A DNA stretch of 19,667 nt, from the NCBI GenBank assembly GCA_003661605.2, contig QMWL02000007.1, positions 1 through 19,667 of the forward strand. Direction: 5' to 3'. Under the pieces are notes generated by a model. It ran no database searches, had not been told where the DNA came from, and saw nothing but the letters and a program-made list of their open reading frames with translations. Below, piece after piece: positions 13,898 through 19,667 of the stretch. How positions within the stretch are numbered: the stretch's first letter is position 1; each line of letters starts with the position of its first letter. The position numbers and the translations under genes are program-made. Origin of the DNA: an archaeon (GTDB lineage Archaea > Thermoproteota > QMWL01).

Positions 13898-13962
13898 GTT
13901 CTCTATACCTAGGGAGTTTCAGTAATAGGGGGCTTCTTAACAGGCGCTTTCCCCTAATAGGG
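13898..13962 (+). promoter_or_regulatory. Divergent control region of the two pilus operons with TAGGG repeats
   Basis: The spacer between the divergent start codons contains TAGGG at 13910, 13926 and 13958, spaced 16 and 32 nt. Two copies are embedded in the direct repeat TAATAGGG (13923-13930 and 13955-13962), and CCCCTA (13951-13956) pairs with TAGGGG (13926-13931). No strong TATA box is obvious. The layout looks like operator sites for a shared regulator, but this is inference from repeats alone. Confidence 0.35.
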
Positions 13963-14211
13963 ATGTTGGACGATGATCACGGCAAGAACGGGGTGCATAC
14001 CGACATTACGCTGCTCAGAGAAGAGATTATTTTATTAAATAAAGCTGTAGAACATCTAATAGATATATGTACAGAGATTCGAAGTTGTGTTTTCTTGCTA
14101 ACAGATCACGTATTATATAATTCCTCAAATAATAACAATGAAATAGAATGTAGTAAAAATGAAGGGAATAATAAAGAAGATTGCGAAAAGTGGCCCGCTT
14201 TATTTCATTAA
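13963..14211 (+). CDS. Short helical protein upstream of the pilus ATPase
   Basis: The frame from ATG 13963 encodes 82 aa: MLDDDHGKNGVHTDITLLRE, a heptad-like helix (LREEIILLNKAVEHLIDICTE), then an Asn/Glu/Lys-rich low-complexity tail. It overlaps the start of the ATPase gene by 53 nt in a different frame. It has no TM segment. Its position at the head of the operon and the leucine-rich helix suggest a small coiled-coil partner, but it could also be a non-functional frame, since the AT-rich tail has ordinary composition for the region. I do not recognise it. Confidence 0.45.
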   Translation: MLDDDHGKNGVHTDITLLREEIILLNKAVEHLIDICTEIRSCVFLLTDHVLYNSSNNNNEIECSKNEGNNKEDCEKWPALFH

Positions 14212-15664
14212 ACAGAGGCAACCAACTAGTTCCTCAGCTAAATCTCCTCAATGTCCATACAGGTGGGGGGTTCCTCTCCTCAGTTTAGCATGTTTGCAAT
14301 GCATGCATATTGGTTGCAGCTATAACATATATTCTATAGAAGGTAATCTTACCTCTAATATACGTAAAAAACTGATAAGGGTTTGCAAAGATCTATACTC
14401 GGGTATCTACAAAAAACAATACAATAATATAGGTGAAAGAGTAAGTAATTTGATAAACTTATGCAGTGAGGAAAGAGTCTACGTAACATTGAGAAGATTA
14501 ATACCATATGTAGAAATAAGCAATGAAGTATTTGATAAAATCTCGACTCAACACAGACAAGCTATCCTTGATGCTGTGGATGAATTCTGTTCAACATGGG
14601 TAGTGATAAGAAGAGGAACTTCGGCTATTGAAGAGATTACAGTAAGGACAAGTGTTGCTTACTCTTTATTGTTAAATAATGCTCATTCATGTATTAATGC
14701 CCAGGAGAAGCTGCGAGAGGCAAAAGTTCTCGCGTACCATAGTGTTGGACTAGGTAAGCTACTTAACGTCCTAACGAACGACGAGGTTACTGCCATCTTC
14801 TGCGATGGACCCAATCATCCTGTTTACTATGATACACGAAACGGGGGTCGTACGATAACACAAGTAAGATTAAATCTCAAAGATTTTCAAAGAATCTGTA
14901 ATTTCGCCGAGCTAGTATCCGGTTATCCCATATCCGAATTTACTCCCTCTCTTAAGTGCGACATTCGAACGCGCGATTTCTTTGTACGCCTATCCATCGA
15001 TAGAGCACCTTTAACAGAAACGAGCTTCTCTATTGACATCCGTAGATTTCCATTAAAACCTCTAAGGCTTGGCGATCTTACTTCATTAGGATTTATAGCT
15101 AGCCACCAAGCAGAGTTTCTCAAACGCAGCGTGCTCCAAAGGAAAAACATAGCAATTGTAGGGGATGTGTACTCTGGTAAGACAACACTAGCAAATGCTC
15201 TTCTCATGGAAATACCACAGACTTGGCGTGTATTCACACTAGAGGATGTATTAGAGAGTCCTCCTTTACCTAGCGTTGGCGTTAAGATACGCGTACCACC
15301 ACTAGAAGCTCCCTATAAATACACAACAAAAAGCAAAGAAATTGAAAAACTTCTTCACAGAAGTCCAGACTATGTTTATTTTGGAGAAATCCAAACTCAA
15401 GACCATGTCTCTGCTCTTTTCCACGCACTTGTTGCTGGACTTCGCGGTGTATTCACCTTTCACGCTAACTCACCTGAGGACGCGATAACGCGATGGACGC
15501 ATGTGTATCACGTTCCTATTGAAGCTGTTCGCTGCTTACACATTCTTGTGTTTACGGTACGTAAATTTAAACCCGAAGGAGGTGTAAGTAGAAAGGTTGA
15601 TGGAATCTATTTACTTCATAAAGGTAATGATTCGATTGTAATTAAACAAGTACATTTTGATTAG
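14159..15664 (+). CDS. Type II/IV secretion (TadA/GspE/ArlI-like) ATPase of an archaeal pilus
   Basis: The 501-aa protein starts with ATG 14159. The N-terminal region has four spaced cysteines (C32, C45, C48, C53) that could bind a metal. A helical N-domain precedes the ATPase core: Walker A GDVYSGKT (335-342), the Asp box FTLEDVLE, the Walker B region PDYVYFGEIQ (404-412) and the His box FTFHANSPEDA. This is the cytoplasmic motor that drives assembly of type IV pili or archaella. The usual GExR arginine is glutamine here. The stop overlaps the TadC-like gene start by 8 nt, a universal pairing for these systems. With a prepilin in the same operon, a pilus is more likely than an archaellum. 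Confidence 0.9.
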   Translation: MKGIIKKIAKSGPLYFIKQRQPTSSSAKSPQCPYRWGVPLLSLACLQCMHIGCSYNIYSIEGNLTSNIRKKLIRVCKDLYSGIYKKQYNNIGERVSNLINLCSEERVYVTLRRLIPYVEISNEVFDKISTQHRQAILDAVDEFCSTWVVIRRGTSAIEEITVRTSVAYSLLLNNAHSCINAQEKLREAKVLAYHSVGLGKLLNVLTNDEVTAIFCDGPNHPVYYDTRNGGRTITQVRLNLKDFQRICNFAELVSGYPISEFTPSLKCDIRTRDFFVRLSIDRAPLTETSFSIDIRRFPLKPLRLGDLTSLGFIASHQAEFLKRSVLQRKNIAIVGDVYSGKTTLANALLMEIPQTWRVFTLEDVLESPPLPSVGVKIRVPPLEAPYKYTTKSKEIEKLLHRSPDYVYFGEIQTQDHVSALFHALVAGLRGVFTFHANSPEDAITRWTHVYHVPIEAVRCLHILVFTVRKFKPEGGVSRKVDGIYLLHKGNDSIVIKQVHFD

Positions 15665-16772
15665 AATACTTACTATAATAACTTGCGCAATTGCACTCCC
15701 CGTAGCAATTCGTATGCTAGTCCGTGGCGTTGAACTCTTGCCCAGAAGAAGCAAAATGGCTCCAATACCAAGTCTTGTAGAAGCATGGACCTACTCTTTC
15801 CTTAAAATACCATATATAAGGTACTTAGCTATATCAGATAATGCTGAGAACTTTATACATCGTGAAGACTACTATTCCATCGGTCGTATAGCGCTCCCCC
15901 AAGTGATTAAAGCTCATATTCTTGATATAAAATCTTACATATTAAACATACTGAGTTTTCTAGAAATAATGGGTACCATATTATCAGCAACGACGGCATT
16001 AGGGATCCTAGCAATTTTCGTTGTTGTAATCCTGATGAACCTCCCTCTACTAGAGATTGCGCTTATTGTCCTGCTGACAATACTGCTTAACGACGGAGTA
16101 TTTCTTCTGATAGTGCAGCGCACGCGTTGTTATCAGAGCTTAAGTTTGGAAATACCTGTAGTCCTTTCACTGTCGGCTGCATTATTACCATTAATACCCC
16201 CACATAGTGCTGTAGAGATAGAACTTATTATACTTTCCTACATTGGCATCAGGTTATTCTTCTATCCTAAACAAAGAATATTTAATACAAGCAACTCGAT
16301 ATCGATCCAGCAACTAGGGTCCTTGCTTCGTTGTATTGAATCACAGGAATCCATAGTGTTTTTTACAAGAAAATTTTCCAGAAAACAACAAAAATTTGAT
16401 AATATTATCAAATTTATTGGTAAAGTAGGAAATCCGCGTATCCTAAGGGCTATCGGAGAATCCTTAGCTAACCTATCTGTGGAAACTTCGGAAATTGAAT
16501 CTAAGTTAGCAACTATACAGAATAGTATCAGGCAGCGGGCTATGTTCTTAGACTTACTCTCACTAGCAACTATCGCTGGAATTCTCTGGGTCTCCTTGCT
16601 TCTATCGCGCACTAGCTTTATCACATCTACTATTATTCAAACTATGATTGTTACTGCAATGATTCTCAATACCTGTAAAACAACGTATCTATTTCCCCTT
16701 CACAAGCATCGGTTTCTCCTTTACATAAACGTCGCCTTCCTATGGTTATCCTATATGTTGCTGCTTATCTGA
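15657..16772 (+). CDS. TadC/ArlJ-like polytopic membrane platform protein
   Basis: The 371-aa protein starts with TTG 15657, overlapping the ATPase stop. An N-terminal TM (IRILTIITCAIALPVAI) is followed by a cytoplasmic segment. Then come clustered TM helices (ILSATTALGILAIFVVVILM, IALIVLLTILL, LSLSAALLPLI, IELIILSYIGI), a second charged cytoplasmic region (about 215-290) and C-terminal TM helices (LLSLATIAGILWVSLLL, TIIQTMIVTAMIL, LYINVAFLWLSYMLL). This two-lobe layout is that of the GspF/TadC/ArlJ inner-membrane platform onto which the secretion ATPase docks. The sequence is poorly conserved, so the call leans on topology and its fixed place after the ATPase. Confidence 0.82.
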   Translation: MIRILTIITCAIALPVAIRMLVRGVELLPRRSKMAPIPSLVEAWTYSFLKIPYIRYLAISDNAENFIHREDYYSIGRIALPQVIKAHILDIKSYILNILSFLEIMGTILSATTALGILAIFVVVILMNLPLLEIALIVLLTILLNDGVFLLIVQRTRCYQSLSLEIPVVLSLSAALLPLIPPHSAVEIELIILSYIGIRLFFYPKQRIFNTSNSISIQQLGSLLRCIESQESIVFFTRKFSRKQQKFDNIIKFIGKVGNPRILRAIGESLANLSVETSEIESKLATIQNSIRQRAMFLDLLSLATIAGILWVSLLLSRTSFITSTIIQTMIVTAMILNTCKTTYLFPLHKHRFLLYINVAFLWLSYMLLLI

Positions 16773-16792
16773 GCTAGTCCAAATCTATTAGG

Positions 16793-17020
16793 ATGATCGC
16801 CAGACAGGCTATCGGATCTCGAAGACGACGGGGAATACAGCTAGTCGAGGAACTACTTCTTTTCGCAGTTACTTTAGTCCTACTAACTGCACTTATTGCT
16901 AACACTTCCGCTATCAACACTGTTATTGCTAAACATCTCGATTACTTTCTAACAGCATTAGGAAAAACTCTCGAAAACTTCTTTGGCTGGTTGTGGTACC
17001 CTCCAAAGTGGCCTGGTTAG
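16793..17020 (+). CDS. Small type IV prepilin (class III signal peptide)
   Basis: The 75-aa protein starts with ATG 16793. The head MIARQAIGSRRRRG is followed by IQLVEELLLFAVTLVLLTAL. Cleavage after G14 by the archaeal prepilin peptidase would leave a 61-aa mature pilin with Glu at +5, the classic N-methylated-pilin arrangement. The rest is short (FLTALGKTLENFFGWLWYPP), with an aromatic-rich C-terminus and no cysteines, like Flp-type small pilins. It lies 20 nt after the platform gene and 3 nt before the next gene. It is the best candidate for the main filament subunit, inferred from its signal and size. Confidence 0.82.
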   Translation: MIARQAIGSRRRRGIQLVEELLLFAVTLVLLTALIANTSAINTVIAKHLDYFLTALGKTLENFFGWLWYPPKWPG

Positions 17021-17023
17021 GAA

Positions 17024-17704
17024 ATGAATGATCAGTGGACGGTGATAATACTGTTTTTCGCCACGATTCTTGTATTCATGAGTAGATTTTTTGGAATCAT
17101 TCCTCTTATTATCGCTGCTATTCTGCTCACACCGGTATTGTTGATGAGAACACGTTTGTTCGATAAACTAACCTACAAACTTTTCACCGCCGTAGAGCAT
17201 GTTAAGGAAAAATTACACCACACAACGACTGTATTGCAAGCATCCTCTCATCCACGGCTAAGGTTCGCTACCGTCGAAGTCTTCCCCTCTAAAACTCTTG
17301 AAGACTTAGAGATGGAAGTACAACGTCGAGGAGATCGCGTTTTTAGAGAGGAATTTCTAAAAAACGGATTGCTACTCAGAGCACTACTCCGGCATAAAAT
17401 CCCCTTTGCAATTATTATAGCTAGTAGCAGAGACGGTGGCGCGCTCAACCAGCGTTTGTTGATACTTACATGGGTAAGGGAGGAGCAAGGTGCAGATCGA
17501 AAGTTGTCAGAGCAAGTGCGTCAAATAGCTTCCTTAGTAGCTGCCGTACGAGATGATGTAAGTGTCCGTGTGAATATGAAGCCTCCAATATTTTTTCTCG
17601 CAGTGGAGGATCATCATCAACCCGAGCAAACCTCTCTTTCTGAATCGAAAGATTCGTCCGCTTACTCTGGCGCTCCCGCTGTTTACTCCGCCAAGACCGC
17701 TTGA
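17024..17704 (+). CDS. Two-TM protein preceding the HerA-like ATPase
   Basis: The 226-aa protein starts with ATG 17024, 3 nt after the prepilin. Two hydrophobic segments (VIILFFATILVFMSRFFG and IIPLIIAAILLTPVLL) precede a cytoplasmic alpha/beta domain (LRFATVEVFPSKTLEDLEME, IPFAIIIASSRDGG, QRLLILTWVREEQGADRKLS) and a polar Ser/Ala-rich tail. The domain recalls the membrane-anchored N-terminal regions of VirB4/HerA-like ATPases such as CedB. The next gene is exactly such an ATPase, lacks its own normal start and is open in the +1 frame through the end of this gene. The two may be one protein joined by frameshifting, or a split pair. The frame used here keeps G-rich first codon positions up to its TGA, so the stop is probably genuine. 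Confidence 0.75.
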   Translation: MNDQWTVIILFFATILVFMSRFFGIIPLIIAAILLTPVLLMRTRLFDKLTYKLFTAVEHVKEKLHHTTTVLQASSHPRLRFATVEVFPSKTLEDLEMEVQRRGDRVFREEFLKNGLLLRALLRHKIPFAIIIASSRDGGALNQRLLILTWVREEQGADRKLSEQVRQIASLVAAVRDDVSVRVNMKPPIFFLAVEDHHQPEQTSLSESKDSSAYSGAPAVYSAKTA

Positions 17705-18830
17705 GCAGCTTCCTTATCCTAAACTGAGGAGTTTAGTTGCACACTCCTCCCCAGGAGGAAGTAGCAGGATTCACATAGGATGGGTTATTTCAGGAGGGTT
17801 TCCTAAAGAAGATTTCGAGATAGATATCAGAGACCTGCTTAATCATATCGTTATTGTTGGTGTTACAGGAACTGGAAAAACGAATACCGCTTTAACTCTA
17901 GCAGCGGCACTGCTTCAAAAAGGTAGACAAGTTGCCGTATTAGACTGGCATGGTGAATATGCTATTCTCAAGAAGCTGAATGCTACCTTAATCCGACTTG
18001 ACGGTAGTGTATCGATAAACCTCCTAGAATTATTAGGTGAAGATACCGTCGTAGATACAATAAACTTAGTAGTAGATGCTTTTGCATTTTCGTTCGACTT
18101 CACAGCTCCTCAGGTATTTATGTTCCGTGAAGCGCTTCTTTATGCGCTTGCATCCACTAAGTCAGGGTCCGAAATGCCTTCACTTACTGAAATAGTAGAG
18201 AACATAAGAGATATGTATCCAAGATCAAGATTCGATCACGAGATAAAGATGGCTTTGCTGCGAAGACTACAGCCACTAACAGAAGGTCGCATTGCAAGGG
18301 TTTTTGATTCTCATCCTAAAATGTCCTTAAAGAACCTACTTGAGAAGCAGAGCGTTATCTTCGACCTTAGCCCTGTACGAGGTCTACGTACTAGAGTACT
18401 GCTTGCTCTTCTACTGCTGCGTGCGCTGTATAGCTTCGAGTACGGACATGGATTCTCCTCTGAACTCAGACGACTAACAATAATCGAAGAAGCCCGACAT
18501 CTCGTACCTGCGCGGCGTGAATACGACAAACCTTCGCCGATCGAATTCATGATAGGCGAGCTTAGGAAGTATGGTTGCGGTGTACTAACCATAAGTCAGT
18601 CTCCTAATCACATCGCTCAAGACGTGTTGAGAGACTCTGGCTTTCTGTTTGCGCACAGGCTCTACGCCCTGGACGACATTCGAGTTATTCAGCGAATGAT
18701 GGGCGGTATCGAAGAGGATCTTCTTAAACAACTTCCTGTAGGATATGCTTTGGTTAGGTATCCTATTGGTGCGTGCGTGTCTATGGTAGAAATTATGCCT
18801 GTAAAGGAGATACTCCCAGTAGATCGCTAA
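17703..18830 (+). CDS. HerA/VirB4-like P-loop ATPase (start unresolved)
   Basis: The frame is open from 17580 to 18830, but no ATG, GTG or TTG occurs in it before ATG 18120, which lies downstream of the P-loop. Walker A GVTGTGKT is at 17859-17882 after LLNHIVIV. Then come VLDWHGEYAIL, the Walker B-like LTIIEEARHLV, GCGVLTISQSP and FLFAHRLYALDD, the layout of HerA/FtsK-clade motor ATPases, which form hexamers and move DNA or proteins. The start given is only the first frame codon beyond the preceding UGA. Candidates are a rare codon (CTG 17724, ATT 17769 behind GGAGG at 17754-17758) or +1 frameshifting from the upstream TM gene. Its place behind a pilin operon suggests DNA transfer or pilus function, as for CedB. 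The 3' end overlaps AK6 by 38 nt. Confidence 0.85.
   Translation, partial: EQLPYPKLRSLVAHSSPGGSSRIHIGWVISGGFPKEDFEIDIRDLLNHIVIVGVTGTGKTNTALTLAAALLQKGRQVAVLDWHGEYAILKKLNATLIRLDGSVSINLLELLGEDTVVDTINLVVDAFAFSFDFTAPQVFMFREALLYALASTKSGSEMPSLTEIVENIRDMYPRSRFDHEIKMALLRRLQPLTEGRIARVFDSHPKMSLKNLLEKQSVIFDLSPVRGLRTRVLLALLLLRALYSFEYGHGFSSELRRLTIIEEARHLVPARREYDKPSPIEFMIGELRKYGCGVLTISQSPNHIAQDVLRDSGFLFAHRLYALDDIRVIQRMMGGIEEDLLKQLPVGYALVRYPIGACVSMVEIMPVKEILPVDR
17719..17759 (+). promoter_or_regulatory. Two tandem hairpins at the TM protein/HerA junction
   Basis: CTAAACT (17719-17725) pairs with AGTTTAG (17730-17736) over a GAGG loop. TCCTCC (17745-17750) pairs with GGAGGA (17754-17759) over a 3-nt loop. 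They begin 14 nt after the UGA of the upstream gene. The second hides a Shine-Dalgarno-like GGAGG. They could stimulate recoding or gate translation initiation of the ATPase; neither is shown. Confidence 0.4.
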
Positions 18831-19398
18831 CTGCTCTTATTATATCCTCATACTGAGACAACCAGTCAACATTCCCCACACTGCTCTGCTGCCGTCCTTC
18901 AATAATATCGTTGATAATACCTGCAACCTCTTCTGGAGATCTCTCCGTTGTATCTATCTCAAAGACTCTTTCTTGTCCAAACCTGTTGATGGCCTCCCAT
19001 AGGCAGAAGTCGATCATCTCCGCTTCTACATTAGCAAGAATCTTATCGCGTGAGTATCCTGAACGTAGCATACGCTGCACAAGCTCAATCGGATTACACC
19101 TTAGAACAAAGACGTGAGTTACAAGCTCTGGTTCTACAAGAACGTTCGCATCACAGCCTTCTACGATGCTACGGTGGTCGTTATTACGCCGCAAGAGCCT
19201 GTTAAGACTTCTCTTAATCCTATTCGGGTCTATAACAAAGCTACCTGTTTCCGGATCAAAGTAACGAATTCCTCCGTTTTTAAATGCAAACTTACTCAGG
19301 GAAATCAAACGCCATCCATTCTTTTTTGCTAAATATCGAGCAACTGTCGTTTTACCCGTTCCTGGCGTACCAGTTATCACCACATGCTGTCCCTTCAT
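18793..19398 (-). CDS. AK6/Fap7-type adenylate kinase-like NTPase
   Basis: The 201-aa protein from ATG 19398 begins MKGQHVVITGTPGTGKTT, with the P-loop GTPGTGKT near residue 10, then LISLSKFAFKNGG and the lid-like segment FVLRCNPIELVQRMLRSGYS followed by KILANVEAEM, which are specific to the archaeal AK6/Fap7 group. In eukaryotes Fap7 acts in late small-subunit maturation with uS11, and the archaeal enzyme has comparable ATPase/adenylate kinase activity. ATG 19407 and ATG 19464 are in frame upstream; 19398 is chosen because family members begin a few residues before the P-loop. The C-terminal tail after about residue 165 is variable. It converges with the HerA-like gene. Confidence 0.88.
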   Translation of the reverse strand: MKGQHVVITGTPGTGKTTVARYLAKKNGWRLISLSKFAFKNGGIRYFDPETGSFVIDPNRIKRSLNRLLRRNNDHRSIVEGCDANVLVEPELVTHVFVLRCNPIELVQRMLRSGYSRDKILANVEAEMIDFCLWEAINRFGQERVFEIDTTERSPEEVAGIINDIIEGRQQSSVGNVDWLSQYEDIIRAVSDLLGVSPLQA

Positions 19399-19498
19399 CG
19401 CTCTCATCCTCACAGCTCGAACGATTGCTAGTTCTATGCCAAGTAAAAAGTGTTTTGCATTCATCCGACGAACTGGTTAGCGTCTAGCAAAACATCTA

Positions 19499-19576
19499 TG
19501 GCGCCCCGGCCGGGATTCGAACCCGGGATCCTCGGCTCGAAAGGCCGAGATCCTTGTCCAACTAGACGACCGGGGC
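19499..19576 (-). tRNA. tRNA-Glu (anticodon TTC)
   Basis: On the minus strand acceptor GCCCCGG pairs with CCGGGGC (genomic 19503-19509). The anticodon loop CTTTCGA between TCGGC and GCCGA gives anticodon TTC. The T arm is CCGGG-TTCGAAT-CCCGG. The discriminator is G, and the encoded CCA lies at genomic 19501-19499. There is no intron. It lies upstream of AK6 on the same strand. Confidence 0.96.
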
Positions 19577-19603
19577 TATTCTTCAGGCAGAGACACCTGA
19601 AGT

Positions 19604-19613
19604 CCTTTTATGC
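19604..19613 (-). promoter_or_regulatory. TATA-like box for tRNA-Glu
   Basis: The minus strand reads GCATAAAAGG, centred about 33 nt before the tRNA-Glu 5' end. A perfect 7-bp inverted repeat (CTTCAGG/CCTGAAG, 19581-19602) lies between box and gene, over the expected transcription start. Confidence 0.45.
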
Positions 19614-19635
19614 TTTGCTTACAGTAATATCTACC

Positions 19636-19652
19636 AGTGACAGCTCGTCACT
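19636..19652. repeat. Short perfect inverted repeat AGTGAC/GTCACT
   Basis: The two arms (19636-19641 and 19647-19652) are separated by 5 nt. No T run follows on either strand within view. It may belong to a neighbouring gene beyond the window. I see no gene in 19577-19667. Confidence 0.35.
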
Positions 19653-19667
19653 AACGCGCTGTAATAA

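Noticed and set aside
17591..17596. Slippage on the T6 run as the cause of the frame change into the ATPase
   Set aside because: The upstream frame still looks coding (many G in first codon positions) for over 100 nt beyond the run, so a shift this early is unlikely.
17560..17760. A second BHB intron joining the two-TM gene to the HerA-like ATPase
   Set aside because: I tested the hairpins at 17642-17655, 17668-17693 and 17719-17736 and several 4-bp helices. None gives a 4-bp central helix with two opposite 3-nt bulges and the required length (1 mod 3).
1..19667. CRISPR arrays, insertion sequences and rRNA genes
   Set aside because: No regularly spaced repeats of 24-37 nt, no transposase motifs or terminal inverted repeats with target duplications, and no rRNA-like sequence were seen on reading both strands.

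Overview
The window is archaeal chromosomal DNA, most likely from a thermophilic member of the TACK group (Crenarchaeota or relatives). Evidence for this: Cdc48/VCP ATPase, FEN1, a two-domain Sm-like protein, archaeosine tRNA-guanine transglycosylase, TFB, Trm5, PAC2, AK6, and eL38, a ribosomal protein with patchy archaeal distribution. Three tRNA genes have GC-rich stems and encoded CCA ends. Many genes start with GTG or TTG, genes overlap or abut, and TATA-like boxes lie about 22-30 nt upstream of start codons, as expected for leaderless transcripts. The exact lineage cannot be named from the sequence alone.

Layout. (1) 1-3445, plus strand: a tight run of cdc48 (3' part), a small winged-helix protein, fen, pcm and a DUF371 protein. 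The pcm reading frame is interrupted by a 23-nt insertion that folds as a canonical bulge-helix-bulge (BHB) splicing substrate; removing it restores the SAPHM motif exactly. (2) 3413-4694, minus strand: a stand-alone RAM domain protein followed by Trm5. (3) 4695-6376: tRNA-Lys, a G-poor spacer, tRNA-Asn, an unrecognised 211-aa gene, a decayed tandem copy of it, and eL38. (4) 6370-8414, minus strand: a beta-CASP ribonuclease followed by a presenilin-type intramembrane protease. (5) 8459-11114: PAC2 on plus, then Lsm and TgtA on minus. (6) 11252-12154: a divergent TFB-like factor.

(7) 12131-18830 is an archaeal type IV pilus / secretion-type locus. A minus-strand operon of five overlapping small membrane-anchored proteins, including a 33-aa one, diverges from a plus-strand operon. 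The plus operon holds a short coiled-coil-like protein, a TadA/GspE-type ATPase, a TadC/ArlJ-type membrane protein, a small prepilin with a classical class III signal, a two-TM protein and a HerA/VirB4-like ATPase. The last has no ATG, GTG or TTG codon before its P-loop, so it may be expressed as a frameshift fusion with the preceding TM protein. A secretion ATPase beside a HerA-like ATPase and small TM proteins recalls archaeal pilus/DNA-transfer systems, but function here is inference. (8) 18793-19576, minus strand: AK6 and tRNA-Glu.

The strongest novelty candidates are the minimal BHB intron in pcm and the pilus-HerA locus with its unresolved translation start.
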